DNA of 64,000 nt from Calliopsis andreniformis. Its lineage: Eukaryota > Arthropoda > Insecta > Hymenoptera > Andrenidae. Under the pieces are notes generated by a model. It had not been told where the DNA came from, searched no databases, and was given only the letters and a program-made list of their open reading frames with translations. A program made the translations under genes and the position numbers. Where the stretch lies: contig NC_135073.1 of assembly GCF_051401765.1 (NCBI RefSeq), forward strand, positions 6,014,001-6,078,000, read 5' to 3'. Positions 1-15,200 of the stretch are shown here, piece after piece (position 1 is the first letter of the stretch; the number at the start of each line of letters is the position of its first letter).

Positions 1-3000
1 ATATTCATGATATACATTCGATCCCATCACTACTTTCATAAAATAATGGTGAACAGTGGGTTATGATAATTAATAGAAAGTTTCCTAAATGAGCTCCTCT
101 GCAATTTAATTGGTAAAAAAGTAAAAACTAGTACACGTGTGCAGTATAGATCTATTTTCAATTGATGTGCTTATACTTAACAACCTATACCTTGGTTTCA
201 TAGCTAATCAAAATATCAGTATACAAATGATATCAGTGAGCAATATCTCCAATTCAGAATGGTACCGTAAAAGTATTTCTAGTAGCGGCTACCACGAAGT
301 TGCAGCTGTCTGATAGACATGACCAACCGTTTGAAATAAACATAAGCGTTCGTACGATCGCCACGTCATGGTATGTATCGCGAAAAATCTATAGAGCATC
401 GTTACGACAGACGTCCGCGAAACTCGGGGGTTTCCTTCGCTCGAATGAACATTTATAGGTCGACGTGGGAATCGATTGACGGCAAGTCCGATAAAAAAGA
501 CGCGAACCAAATTAAATATTTCTATTGGAAAATTTTAGTTCAATCGTAATCTATGTTTCCTCTCTTTCACGACACTTCCTGGAAAATAATGAACGTCAAT
601 TTTCGTCAGCAGTGATGAGAACTACAAAATCATTTAAAAATTTTAAATAATTAAAAGGCGGGTTGATCAACGTCGATATGCAAATTCAGATTATGTATAA
701 TGTTCTTCCCATAATTTGTATTGGTTCTAATTCACGGACTCGCAAACTTATTTCTTCTGTCTGTATCGATGTGGGCATGTATGTACGTATGTTGCCTCAT
801 ATGCCACCTCTGTCGTCTAACCTTGCTTGAGTAGAAGGGTGTTGCAAATCTAGTTAAGTAAACAGACACTGTTTCCACGCGAGGGAATGAGGGGAACAAG
901 AAGCTGCTCTGACGCTCGCGCGCTCCAAGTAGGATTACGTTGTTAGATCGACTCCTTAACTTCACCGATGCAGAGGGGGAAAATACCAAAGGGGGTGTAC
1001 GAAGGGATTCGATCGGAATTAAAATTAAAATTATCATAGGGAGGTCGAGTGTCTATGGTGAGCCAGTCTGGGCTCCCTGGTGTGCAGTTAGTTTTAAGTG
1101 GATGGATGCTAGTGGAAACGAGTATATCTCGTGTGCTGCTGATTGGAGCCACCCCCGTTCGAGTGTCCCGACTTCGATTATCGTGGAGTTTCCACAATGG
1201 CGGGGAAGTTTTTCGAGATGTTTGTTAAAATCGAGCATGAACGAGGGTCAGTTTTCAGTGAGGTTGATTTACTCGACGCGAGAAAATTTCGCTTATTCGA
1301 AGCCGTCGTCGCTGCGCCTTTAATCATTTTTTTCGAAACTTTCGGACGTATTCATTTTAATAACTTTAACGATCATTACATTCCATTGGAATAGTTTAAA
1401 CGAGAACCGATATAAATTAGTCTTACATCCTATTACCTATACCTAAGTATTTTTTATTTATTTCATTATTAACGCTATTTTATTTTTCTACCAAAATGTA
1501 CATTTCGTTCATTACATATGTTATTACTAGTAATTCATTATTATAAAAATTTGTTAATTTTAAGACACATATACATACCTTAATTTTGATTAATTCATGC
1601 TTAAATTTGTTTCAATTTTTGAAAAATAAAACACTTAGTGTATCAGAGATTTTTCTGAAATATAATTATCCCGATGAAAAATGTCTTTCGATATTGATAA
1701 AATCAATGCTGTTCTAAAAATGTTACCAAATAAAATAGTGTCTGTATCAAAAAACTCGTAAAATCAAAAAGAAAACAGGGAAAAGTCCTTAAACGAAACA
1801 GCAATCTAAGAAACCGCTGCGCGGATAATCGAGGAAACCCCTCCAATTAAAGAATCACCCCATCCAGACGAAGCTCTGATCGAGATACGCCAGGATTCCG
1901 TCGAAGTTCGCGTAACGTTCCAGAAAATTAATCGCATCCAATATCGCGGGAGGGGTTGCTCCGGTAATTTTTCCGCGATTTTATGGGAATTTAAGTATAA
2001 TTCAATTACGAACGGGGGATCGTTTTCCTGGAGATATGCTAATTCCGAGATTCGGAATACACGCGCGGGTCTGCAAGGGCGACATCGTTTCCAATTTAGA
2101 AATCTAATCTCCGTCGCTCGTTCCGAGTGTCCGTAAGATAAAAATCATCACCGCTCGTGATGGGGTGGACGTTTCGAGCTACCGCGTTTTCAATCCAGCT
2201 TGATTAAATTCATTAGTTTAATAGGTATCGATATCTGGACGATTTGCTTCCTCCCCCTTGGTCCCCCGCGCTCGAAGGGCTGGCTTCGGGGAAGGAAAAA
2301 ACCTCCTAATAAAATTGGCAAGAATTACTTATTTAACCTTCGATCGGCACTCGAGGGGCTCCTTCGCTTCCGTTTCTCGCAATTTTTACCTTTCTGTGGA
2401 GCACCTCTTCTCCCTGTCCACTCAACGGGGGTGAGCGCGCCGGAGATTTCATCTTGCGAGTTGAAAGGAGGAGACAGTGAAACGAGGGTTTATCGAGTTC
2501 CAGTAAACAGACGAACGAACGACTCGGGTAGTTGAGATATTCTAATGGCGAAGCTTCAGTAGGCCCCATGGGCATCGTCATGCTGTATCGGCCCGGGCAT
2601 ATCTTTTCTGCGACTAATGTTTACAGAGGAAAAAAGGAATAATGGTCCCCGATGGTTAATTGCTACAAGAAGAAAAGAATTATTTGGGTGGTTCAAAAGG
2701 AACGCGAATTAACCTGGAAAACGTTCTTTAATCGGAGTAAAGAGGATTCTTCTTGACACGAACATGTGTTGAGAAAACATTTCCCTAAAATTTTTTTAAG
2801 CAAAATGCATACAGCTAGCAGTAAAGAAAATTCGAAGTGAGATATATATACCACAGAAACTAATTTGGCTCTGTCCTTTTTTTACCAAATTCTTAGTTTA
2901 TACCTGTCTTTCATTTATTCTACCAATGTTCTCTAGATACTATTGACTATACCTCTCCTTAATTAATCTCTAATCTTACATTAAAATGGAACATTCAATG

Positions 3001-6000
3001 TAAAATGTTTGTCAAATACTGTAATAACCCTATTTCATCTTTAGTGTCGTAAATTAACCCTATGAACCCTTCTTAAGCAGGGAGGACATCTCAAGTTTTC
3101 TGTACTACTTAAACTACCCCATTATTCATCTCCAGCGTAATCGCTGAAAGTTGAAATTTGAAAAATTGTTAACGAAACAATTGATGTTTCCCCGAAACAG
3201 CTCCGAGGACGAAATAAAGAAAACTTGCGAAAGACCGCCAGGGGTAAATTACAGTCATTTCACGCGACGCGTACATGAACTCGTGTGCCGGTCGTTTTCA
3301 CGTTCCTCTCCCCATGAATCCTCCATGTTACTTCGGAGACAAACGCGACAGACGTTCTCGAAAGGGCCTGGTGCATTCCACACTGACGGCAAAAAAATTC
3401 TTCCCGCATTCTCCAAATGACACTAATCGCCTTCCTTTATCTTCCCACGGTTTCGTAGCGAGACAAAAACACTACCGATCCCGCTGAACAGCCAGCAATT
3501 CGATAATTGTTTCTGCGTTTCTTTAATAACTTCTTGCTCGCCCTGAGTGCCGCGAAATTTTCGTTCCCCACCTCCGTTTACTTGCTTCAAGGGATCTGTT
3601 GTGAAAATTGTATATTTCTGATAGGGACTATGTAAGTACTCTTCTTTGGATGTGAGTACTCAAATGTCAGATCTCCTCATTCGCGAGTGTGAAAATTAGT
3701 CTTCGTGGTGTTATCGAATAATGATATCAGCTAAACGAAAGATAATGAAATATGGCTGAAAACTTCGATAAAACCTATGTGAAATAGTCTTTCAATGTTT
3801 AGAGTTTAAATGAAAACTTTTTTAAAAGAATTATGAGGTATAAATTAAACAATTAAGTTTCTCAATAATCATAGAATAGTTGTCAATGTTAACAATGATT
3901 TGAAGACATCAAAGGAGGCTTCACTGTTCTGACTTCTACGCTATAGCAGCATTTTGTCTCTCATAACCAACCCTTTGAAATCATCTAATCTATAACGAAG
4001 TTCAAAACGTTAAAGCAAGAAGGGAAGAAGGTAACAAAAGAAACAGGCGACCTTCGTTTAAAATACAACTATCGATTCTACACCCTATCCACCATCCCAC
4101 CGTTTTTTCTGTTCGTTTGATTAGCAGTTCGAGGTTAGGACACATTCCACGAAAATGCACAGCACCATCCTAAATCAATGTTTAAGTGGTTGACATCCAT
4201 TATCCCCTTCCGTGTTTTGTATTCGTTCTTTCACAACATAGACGAATATTTCGATCGTTACTAAAATTGCTAATTATTTTAAATGCAACGGGATTGGAAT
4301 GTAATTGTATTATTAACTAACGCGATGGAAATAATACCATTGATAGAAAAATTAAATACTAAAGCGATATAAAATAATTATTAAATAAATGTAATAAAGT
4401 TGAAAAAAAAAACAAAGAGGAAGAAAAGATAAAAGTAATTTGTGATGCTTCACTGTTTATAATTATAATTAATAAGGATCATCTTAAAGTGTTTGAAACG
4501 TAAACTATGCTTTGTTCGGAATTAATAGCTATCGATAATCTACAATAAATTCACACCAAATCCACCTTCCGTTCTTCCTGTGCAGTTGTTAAATCAGATC
4601 GATAGTTGGTCTGCGAACAAAGGGGCCAAAACAGAGAGCAAAAGGAGCGCGAAATAATCTAGCCATTGTGACCGATCCTCGAAGCTACCCGCATGATGAT
4701 CCGCAACTACTGGCGAATGCATACGACCTTTATAACTTATGGATTGGATACGCGCGTTATTGACCAGTTCGTGAAATTCCGAACATTATCAATGGGAACC
4801 TCGCGTGCGCGTGTACACTGTTTCGTCTTGCAGATTCCGCGAACTATACAGTTATAAAAGAACGTAGTGATTATTAGCTTGCTCTATTCTCCACTATTCC
4901 TTTGTTTCTCTTCCTACACTATTTCCTCTGTTTTATCGAATCGCACTTTTTTGTATTAATCTGTTGGCTTTTCTTTATTTTCTGTCAGTTTCACCCTTTT
5001 TTGCTGTACTTTATCTCTACGGCTCCCTATTTTATTTTTTTCCCATACGGACCTTAATATCTTCCTTTTTGCTTATCACTATCGAGTTCTACCTCCATTT
5101 TTATTACTAGTCTTCTATTGACCATTCATCGTTAAATCGAACACACTCGAGTCAATTTTAGTCAGGTTTTACTCCTCTTTCTAGCAGAATATTTCTAGTT
5201 AGTCTTGCGTTCTAGTTACCTTATCAGTAACAATTATATCATTGAACGTAACTACCAAAATACTTCAAATACTTTTATTATAATTGTATTAGATGGAATA
5301 GCAAAAAAAGCGAAATAGAATACAAATTTCAAGACATGAACTCAGTGCAATTAAAGCGTCGCTTCTATTTAGCACATTTGATAAACATTTATCAATTTTA
5401 GCAGACCGATAATTTGTTTTACACAAACGAGGACAAATAAAGCGGTACTAACATGGTGGACAGGTCTTTTTTTCTTTTTAATGGATTTTAGTTTCATGAT
5501 GTTCAGATTAATTATAGATATCAATTATTATTCGACGAGGTGGTTTATTAGCGCTGGGGCGACCACGCTCGACGCGGAATGACACCGTTAAATTCTTTAT
5601 CAGCTGTTTCCTGCCTGAATTTCTGTCCGTCTCTCACTCGCCGGCCGGAGTTAATGCAATTTAACTGGTTGTCCGGGCGTGCTAAGGGTTTATTATCAAG
5701 AGACACGTCTCGATAGATGTTACTCGGTATATCGATTAACGACGGTTCAACTGACTCTAATCCACCTACCCACCTAGCCACTTCCAATTTCAATATATCG
5801 CACCGATTCCGCAAGCCCCCGATTCTAACTGATTCCCCTTTCCATGCACACTTCTGGTGCCCGCTAGTAAATTTTCAATTATTCTCCAGACCTGTCTTTC
5901 TTTGCATTCATATGTTTATGAATGTTTACTTATTTGTCTATTTACACAAGAAGCTCCATTATTAACACTGTGATGAGATAAAAAGATGATAAGGTGATAT

Positions 6001-9000
6001 AAAAAGATAATACTAAACTTAATGAAGTGTAGCTTCAGCATTGACCTTCCCCTTATATCTCTCCATGAAAAAACGAATTTATTCAGCTACTTGCAATTTT
6101 TATGTTAAAGTTTCTAGATGAAGAGATATCAATCTCAGCCTCAATTAAACTAAAATTTGTATGACGTCGTAGCTAAATCATTATACATGTTTACATGTTT
6201 GGTATGTTTTATCCATCATCAAGAAATTTGATATCTTTTCCACGCAAATCAAGTTACTGGACGTTCTTTAAATAGAAGCAGTTCCTTTAAATTGGACGAA
6301 CTTTCCTTGGCCTCGAAAGAGTTAACGCAATAAAACTTGCTCGAAAAGACGAAAAAACTTCTCCAAATACATCCCGCGATTGTAAAACCGAACAGTCGCT
6401 ACATGAAGACGGCTGTGTTTAGCTCTTCGGTGTATAAATGTCCCACCTACATCATGCAACACCCTCGTCCGCTCGCGCGAGCAATGCTCGCTGAGCTCAC
6501 ATGCCCACACACGCGCGCACAATGTCGTACCAACCAACCTGCGATACTTCCTCGCCTCCCCTTACTCTCTCTGGCGCATCTCCTCGCGAGTCGAATTATT
6601 GTAAATTTACACGAATACGCGCACACGCCCCGGTCGCGTCATGTATCCAAGTCTATAAAAACCGTCGATGAGTCTTTCTATTTATTATGAAATTTCTTTA
6701 TGAGTTTACAAGCTTCTGAACGATCCACTGGTGCCGCTAAACTTATCTCACTTTTTTCTGTTTCTCCTGTTTGCCCTCTCTTTCTCGTTCCCCCGCTTCT
6801 GCTCGCGTTCATTCGTGAGTCATAATACATACTCCTCCTATTTCTTTCGTATTTTGCATTTTTCGTTGAAGATTAAATTTCCCATGTTATAAGGTACTTC
6901 AGAGTTCTCCCGCAACGGTTTCATTTCAGTCTTGCTCGGAATCAATCTTAATATCATTGTTTATGTTTTGAAATTACATGTACATAGCCGCCAGGTGGAT
7001 TCCAACTCTTTATTTAGTAGTTTTGGAGGCTTCTATGTCTGGAATATCTTTACGTATTCGTTCATAATTTCATAGGTTTCTCCTACACTTGCCTTTGAAA
7101 TTTCATTCATTGCGTGTTAACCCTTGTTTTCTCTAGCTTTCTTAATACTCTACTACATTCCTCTTTACTCTGGGCACTTTACTCGGACCGTACAGTAATG
7201 GCTAATAAAGTTACACTAATCCTTACTAGCTTCACTAAATTATTTCATAAATCAAGTGTTTAAGTAATTGAAAAGGAAATTACACTTGTGATATTCTATA
7301 ACACAAACAGTTACCACTCTATTTAGTAAGGAAATAGTACCTACACTGCTATCTTTAGGGTGGTGCAATTTCTATACTCACTACTATATGTGTATCTCAC
7401 AAAAGAACCCTTCCACCATAAAATTTGCCTCGTTTCCTGTTCTAGTCTTCCTCTAACTTCATCGCTTTTTTTCTTATTTGAGGATGATTTACGGATCTGC
7501 CTCACTTCCTCTTTTCCCTTACAATCGCTGCCCATCTTCCCTACTCTCCTTACTCAGTGCTTCCTCAAGCTTCTCAGACTATGCGATTATTATTCAAACA
7601 GACAGCAGAGTCGTCGTACTTTGTGATTGTCTTTCTCAGTCTATAACTGTCTCTCTCCTGTTTCATCTTTCGATACTTCTGCTTCGTTTTTACGGTGAGC
7701 AGTTAAGGCGTGTGTACGTTCACGTGCATGTACGTACACGCATGCGAATACTCTCGATTAACCGACAACGTTTACTGCTCTGAGCCGGCGCGTTCACCTG
7801 CCCAGGGGGCATCTGAGATTTTTACGACGAGTCGCGTGTCACTTGGGGATTGCAGGCGATAAAACCCTCCCGTTGGCGAGATTAACGTTCTTGCGGCTCG
7901 CGAGAACCTCTACCTGGAGGACACGCTTCCCTCCTCCCGCTTTTATGACCGATACCTCTTTTTTTCCCCACCTATGACGCCTAGTTGTTTTTTCAAGCAC
8001 CCCCAGTACGCAATAGAGGGTGAAATCGATTTTGATGCGCAGTATGGATTCTCATACAGTAATTATTTTACTGTCACTTCGGAGGGCTCTGTCCATATGT
8101 AGCATACATTTTTTTGCAGATACGTTCGTACGTTTTATGAACAAAAATTTTTGAGAATTTATTACACTTTCTTTAAAGTTTGGAATTCTAGTTACCGTAG
8201 TAATCGAAAGCAAATGTGGAAGTGAGATTTTAGCTTCTGAAGATTGAAACAGGTATATAGAATCTTTCCATGTTAATTTTTTTAGGGTTCTAGAATTTTT
8301 GTAAATATCCATTTAGTAAAATTTTTAAGTGTCTTAGATACTTTATTGCTTCACTTAATGTCTAAGATGAATTAATACCGAACTAGTGATTTTTGTGTAA
8401 ACTCGACCAAGAATAGTAAAAGGTTGAAACTGACGAAATTGCTGACGAACTACGTAGCATTCCCCTTCATCTAATGTGACACTTTCAGTTGCAAAAGAAA
8501 TTCATATTTCTTCCTGCTTTTCTAACCAAAAAACTGTCCCCAAGTTGAAATCGACTTTGAATCGAATAACAACGGCTGGTCACTCGTTTACAGGCCGGAC
8601 GAACGTCAATTATACATTCCACGAATGCGTGCAGGGGAGCTGCGGAAGTGAGAGAAAGGGATACCATCCTTAATCGATGTGTGCACCTGTCTCTGTAAAT
8701 GTGTACGTGTGTACACACCAGGAGAGGGTGATTGATAGGCCGATACAAAGCATCGAGCGTGGCGCATCGATATTTCGACGCTATGAAAATTTCATTAGCT
8801 CGTCATATAATGATATAAAGGTGATGTACCCGCCAAGGGGACCGACGCGCACGGGGGGTGGAAGAGGGAGACGGTCGACACTCGTCGAGCTGTCGATTAA
8901 CTTCGTTCATTATTCGACAATTAATAGAGCGCCTACATGCGGGACACCGTCGATACCCGCTTTCGGCGGGGTTTTAATAATCAACCTCGATGCTGTTCAA

Positions 9001-9500
9001 GCTTCCACCAACCCCCTGGTCACCATCCACGCTGACTTTTCGTTGTTTCCAGTTCAACGTCGTTAGGAGTATTCAATCGTTCTCTGAAGAGGATTCGGCC
9101 GCATCGGAAAATGATTGAGTGATTCAAAGCGGAAACTGTGAGTTAAAGGTGGTTTAGGGAGTATTCGGCTTCGGATATATCATTAGTCGACGACAGGTGG
9201 TTATCGTGTTAAATTCTCTTTACGATGGTGTTTAAACGCCATCACTTCCCTTTAATCGATAGAAGATAGAAAATCGAGTAGAGCGTACGAAGACTGTGTC
9301 CGCAACATTTTCCTACAGACAAAATTCACAGACTTACAATGTACAAACCATTCGAAGCATTTTGCTGCACGCATCAACCTTAATAGTATTGTTTCCCTGT
9401 GAATTCAAGCACATTTCCACTTGTCAATCATGAATGAACACCAACGATCTGTCCTAACCACGTGCTTCCCATTTTCTGTTACAGGTGAGTCATCAGCACA
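1..9500. other. noncoding DNA upstream of the visible cut exons (probably intronic)
   Basis: Long stretch of mostly AT-rich sequence in which all open frames are short, carry no recognisable domain and lack paired splice sites that join into a protein. GC-richer islands with scattered CpG occur at about 1.8-2.6, 3.2-3.6, 6.3-6.8, 7.7-8.0 and 8.6-9.1 kb. Alternating purine-pyrimidine runs occur near 6,500 and 7,710-7,745. Because the first cut exon in the window begins with an acceptor site, upstream cut exons must exist; I could not place any here. Intron or distal regulatory DNA of cut is the simplest reading. Confidence 0.5.
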
Positions 9501-10446
9501 CCGTTTCTCGCCCACGCGCGGAATTAAACCGTGATCCTCGAAGGATAGTTAGGGGGTCGCAAGGGTGAGCGTAACTTCCCATAATTATTCCCACAATTAC
9601 CGATCACTGGGACCGGTAACGGATTCCATAGGATTACATCGAAATTGAAAGAGAATACTCACGAGTCGAGAGAGGGCCGAGGGTGTAGGGATGCTCGAGG
9701 GCAAAAAAAAAAAAACGTCCTCAAGCCGAAGGGACGGAGTGAGGTAGAAAGATAGGGGAAGAGGTTGGGGGTGTAGCGGCAAGAACGAAGCGTGAATTCG
9801 GTGCGAACGGGGTCGAACGAGAACGTTCTTCCTCCTCGGTTCCGAGTGGAACGAGTTCGAATGGTAATGCACTAATCAACCCCTTGGAAGGCGAATGTAT
9901 TGGCGGTACGGGAGAGATAGGGCGCAGGGGTTTCGGTTATAATCGAAGGCTGCTTCGAAGGCGGAGGAGAGGTGGTGGACACGGACGAGTACGAGACAGG
10001 GAAGAAAGCAGATAGGGGAGGGGAGAAGTGAAAGAGGGTGGCAGGCAGGCACCGTTTCTGGGGGGAGGGTTGAGGGTAGTTCCGTAGGACGGTACCGCGA
10101 TCGACGTCGTTGTAGCATACACGATGTAAATTTCGCACGAGTGTGCGGGTGCACCCTACACGATAGGGTGGAATCAAATCGATAGCAGACTAAGATATAC
10201 CTATCAGTCTAATTGTCAGTACAGAAAGACCGAGAGAGACAGCCGGGTCCGCGGTATCGGAAGAACGGATGGCGGGCGAAAGGGTTGGCTGAGTGAAAGG
10301 CGAACGCAGAAGGAGGACGAACGAGGGGGTGAGATAGCGGAGGGTGATAGCAGCGGGGTGGGATATGCCAGGCATATAGCTTAATCACCCTCCTACCGTT
10401 CTTCAACCTCCAGCCAACCCTCTCGAACGTTGGTACCTACACCAAC

Positions 10447-10464
10447 CCTGCCTGCCTGCCTGCC
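10447..10464. repeat. (CCTG)n microsatellite
   Basis: Short run of CCTG units inside a pyrimidine-rich stretch, counted directly in the sequence. A related GGCAGGCAGG run lies near 10,040 in the other orientation. Confidence 0.75.
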
Positions 10465-11705
10465 TTCTCTACGTCCTAGAGTAGCCGGCCTTCCGTCCTC
10501 CCAATAATCAATAATTATACTCAAATAAAGAGAGAAGGGGATGGATGAATCGCCCGGCAAAGGGTTAGAACGGGGCGAGAGTCGGGTATCGGCGTAAGAT
10601 ACCGAGCGAGATGAAGCTAAAGCCACCTATACACCGCGTCCTCTCTCACTTTAGCCACCCTTCACCTTCCACGGCCCTCTATTTCTCTCACTCACCCCAC
10701 TCTCTTACCTCCACCACCACCACCAGGGACAGACTCCACTACTATCAAATCCTTTAAACTACGCCAACCCCCGTTCCTCATCCCCCCATGCGTAGATATG
10801 CGGGTTCCTGATTTGCCTATCGCGTTAAGTCGCGATTGGCCTGTTTGGGCATCGGCTGTTCATGCTCTCCACCACTTGATCGGTTCTGAATACATTTCCA
10901 GGGATCTCCAGGATCTTTATTCCTTGGAGTACTATCGCTGCTCGAGACAGGACGTCCCTATTCATATTTTATGGCTTTCTCTTATGTGGACGTAAACTCG
11001 CAATTTTCCTCTCCTATGACGTGTAAACCTACTAAGTCTCTTACATATTTATTTAGGGTCTATCACGAATATTATTACTTGAATTTTGCGTAGAATTGTA
11101 TCACTGATATAATTTTCAGAAATTCGAAGTGTTCAAGATTATTATAAGCAGCTGCAACAAGTTTCTTTAAATCAATTAACACAGAGGTGCCAATGTGAGT
11201 CAACCGAGACAATTTAAAAAAGCCTAAAGTTTCTGTTTTCCGATACTACATGACAATATTACACAAGCATTAGAAAAACTATAGAGATGTCTTCTCAGTA
11301 AAATATATAACATACGTAAATTTCCCTAACCTCTTAGTACTAAACAACATTAAACTATGAGAAACTCTAGACAGTAATACTAAGAAGTACCAGACACTAA
11401 CAAAGTCAGTAAAAACCTGTTGACACTCAGGCTACAAGTTCATCCCTCTTTCCCTTCTGATCACGCTTCCCTCCGTTTATTTAAATCTCCTTCTTTCAGT
11501 CATTGAAAAACCGCTCCTGATTTCCCTCTCGCCCAGCTAGGCTCTGTCTCCCCCATAATCCAGGAATTCCACGGCGTCCTAGTTTTCCCCATACACACCG
11601 GTGGTTGTCCCAGTTTAAACGCGTCGGCGTTCAACTGCACGCGGGAACGCGGGTTGCGTTCACTTTCACCGTTGAGCGAGAAAGTAAAGCTCTCTTGCTC
11701 GCGCA

Positions 11706-11727
11706 CTCTCTCTCTCTCTCTCTCTCT
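11706..11727. repeat. (CT)n / GAGA-type dinucleotide run
   Basis: About eleven CT units, continuing less perfectly to about 11,740. Read on the minus strand this is a GAGAG run, the kind bound by GAGA-factor-like proteins in insects. It sits in a CpG-containing GC-rich block. The run is directly visible; any regulatory role is inference. Confidence 0.8.
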
Positions 11728-12250
11728 TTCGCTCTCTCTTCCCCTCTATTTTCCACCCTGCTTCCCCTTCGCCTCTCAGTTTAAGGGGCCTGCGAAAGGG
11801 GCAAACAACGAGAAGCCGACAACGCGGACCGTTGGACGGTGGTAGGGTGTTTGAAAGGAGGATACCGGGTCGGACGAGAGGGCTGAAAGGGTTGCTGCGC
11901 GGCACAGAGACGAAAGGGAGGGTGGTGTCTGCTTCGCCACTTCGGAAACTCTTGTGAAGTAACGGAAACTCCGTGGCTCGCGCTCCCTGTAAGCGGGTCA
12001 GAAACTTCTTTCGATCCTCCGCCCACCTTCTCCGTCCTCCTTTCCCTCTCTGTTGGTCCCTTTACCCCCTTTGTCGTTGGCTGAGGTTAGGGATTACGCG
12101 TTCGCAACCACCACCGACTCCTCTTCCTTCTCGTTATTCTTCCCGACCTTGTCCCCACCCGAACTCTTCGCCCTTCCTTCTTTCGAACCGTTTCAATTCG
12201 TATTGGCACTTTAACTACTTGCTGGACTTCTGCGACGACTAAGGAGATGA

Positions 12251-15200
12251 GGGTAGTTCAGTGACCTTGGTATCGACTTGCAACGAATTGGATTATTTAT
12301 GAAAGTACTACATGGCTATTTATAGAATCGAATAAGAGGAAATAGAAAAATGGGAAAGGATTACAAAATAATTAATTACTCTGACTTCTTTATTGTATCT
12401 ACGAGAATGACAATTATCAGAATAGGAGTAGCGTCTATTTGCAAAACGAAAGTGCTCGAAGATAGAGAATATCAATTGGAAATGGAAAAGTGTTTTCAAT
12501 TGGAAATTCGAAGCTGATGAAACGTAGGAACCTTAACATAGGAAACACGCGTCTTCTTTTCAGAATTAGAGACCTTTCAATCTGGATACTGGAAAGAGGT
12601 GAAAAGTTGCGACTCACGAAGCCAATTTGTTGTTAAAACAGATCATACGTACGTTCCCATTCACAGCAATGGGAAAGTTCTGCTGCTTTTGCTAGAAATT
12701 CAGAGGCAATTTACCGATTATCGACGTCCCTTTCTATCCTTGCTTTGCCTTCGTTGAAAAGAATTTCCCTTGCGTTACCTGCTTTTTCAAACGTATCATT
12801 TTACTCGTACAACGAGAATAATAGTTCGAAAATTCTCTATAGAAAGAGAGAACGAGTTAACTTAAAGTCAATGTAGGTTGAATTACCTCGTGGTTAGTTT
12901 CTCACTAAAATAATATTATTACTAGTATTTAATGTTCAACATAGAACGCCCTCAATCAATTACTATTTACGATTAAAAAGAACATAATTGAATAATGTAG
13001 ATATTGGTTCAATTCTTTTCAATTATGAAATATAAATGTCCTTTTGCGGTAGAATCCGTTTGAAATGAAAACTTGTCCAATAATTAAATTTCAATAATGG
13101 AAATAAACGATCGTAACTTCTTTCTAAAACCAGATAAAAGAATATCTCTAAAAAAAAGATAGAATTTAACCCAACAATAATGTATTAACTATTTTCTAAA
13201 GAGTGGTTGAAAAATTCTTTGAAGTATTTTTAAAAATAAAATAACCTTCAGTGACATTATTTACAAGAATAATACATTCCATTTGCGCATCAGCTTCACC
13301 GATGATAGTGTAATCAAACGATTTCCATTTTGTCAACTTTTTTCTCCTCGAAAGTCACCCCTTCCCAGCGGCCCTCCGATCAGGCACCGTCGACCTGTGA
13401 TCTCGGGGTTAAGTTCAGACCGCAACACGTGTCGTTATAGGCAAAGAAACCCTCTCTTCTTCCTTCATTCACCGCCACCCTCTCCTCCCCCTGCTCCCGG
13501 TGGGCTAACGAGAACGCTTCAAAGCGAATTGGAGCGATATTAAAATTAAAGATCCGTCATCGAAGCCTTCCATTGGTCGCAGAGACACGCTCGGACGATA
13601 GTAATATTTTGAAACGGAGGGTTGTGGGAGGAAAGCGGAGATCGAAATATGGAAAAGGAAAAGCAAAGACAGAACGATCGGTGAGGGAGGCTCGCTCGGC
13701 CAAAAGGGTGTTACGGTAAGGGATTGAGCGGAGAAGGCCGGTAGATCAATGAAAAGGGTTGCTCGGCCCCCGGGGTGGATTGATCGCCGATAGGGAAATT
13801 TCGTTAGTTTCCTCCAGTCATAAAAGGCGGCGAGGGTGGTGGCGATGGTGGTGTTGGTACTTCAGCCATCGCCGCGGAGAGGCCTAACTAACGTTCCAGC
13901 CACCCTTCGAAATTCACCCTCGCGGGAGTGAGACGAGGGTATTCGTCGGGGTACGGGGAGGTTTACAAGGAACGAACGGGTTGCAATCGGCGCTGTTTGG
14001 CGGAGCCGTGGAAGCACACGTCAGAGCATTAACAATATTTTAACCAATCAATGGGAGGTTCGTTACTCGCCAGCATTTCCGCGAAATAAGGGAAATAAAA
14101 TTCAACGACAAGCATGAGAACCTTTATCGTCGAGCCCGTATAACGAACAATATAAAATTGTTGGTTGTAGGAGTTTTACTTGAAATGTTCTTCGTCTGAA
14201 GACGTATAGTGTACTATTGTTGTATACACTGAGGAAAAAACTGTGCTAGAAAAGTTAGTTTTTTATGATTAGTTTTTATTGTAGAAGAAATCCAGAAAGC
14301 CTGGTATGATGTTTTAAAGCAAAACACTTTTCTTGTTAAGATTAAATGTTCTTATCATAAAGTTACAGAACCGAATTTTTTTAATTACTATTTTCTTACT
14401 TTTTAAGTAGTTCCTAAATGAATAGAATAAAAATTAGAAGAATATTTCTCCACCCATTTAAGAGATATAGCAAATATAAATATTATTTTTTGCATAACTT
14501 TTACGTAATTGAACATCTGACGTATTGCGAGGATAGTCGAGAGTCTACTCTATTTGCAAGATTTCATATTTTTTAAACATATTTTCATTTTTATTATAAA
14601 TTAATACTTCTGTATATTTCGACCTATTAATAACGTAAAAGTTATAAAATGATATCTCGCCACGTAGTTTGGTCAAGTTTTTGCTTGGCGAATATCCCCC
14701 TTCTAATACACCCTTATCGCAGGCACGTGATTTTGTTTACTTGCGCTCAAGCTTTTAAATGAACGAAATACAGTTCTGGAATTATTCATATACGTATGCA
14801 AAATTACAAAATTGTAACTCGCTTTCGACAATTACTGTAGATAAATGCTCAAACTACTATAAATACTGAGTTTTAATTCAGTAGCTTCACAATTTTTTCT
14901 AAATGCCCAACTAAAATGCTATTTTTCAAAATTGTTGACCAAATAAATCCTTTAATTCTCCAAAAATTATTTCAACCTCGTATTTAGCTTGTTGTGAACT
15001 CTTCCTCAGTATGTCTTATTCAAAAATAAATCCATTGAAACTAAAAAGACATGATTTAACTCTTTTCTAATGTTACTTATCAAATGCATCACTGAATTTC
15101 CTAAAACATCTCACTTGTTTACTGACTAATTTTGTATTAAATATTCACTTTATCATATTTTATTAAATAATACTTATACTTTAACGATACGTATCAGTAT

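Larger units (their letters stand above)
9501..12250. other. GC-rich, purine/pyrimidine-skewed noncoding region
   Basis: Two GC-rich blocks (about 9.5-10.75 kb and 11.5-12.2 kb) are separated by AT-rich sequence. Both are strongly skewed into GGAG/GAGG-rich or CTCC/CCTC-rich runs, with simple repeats. The open frames here overlap on both strands and are low-complexity (Pro, Ser, Arg), as expected from skewed composition rather than coding. The 11.6-12.1 kb block, with a CT/GA run and CpG content, resembles insect promoter-proximal or enhancer DNA, but no transcript start can be proved. Confidence 0.4.
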
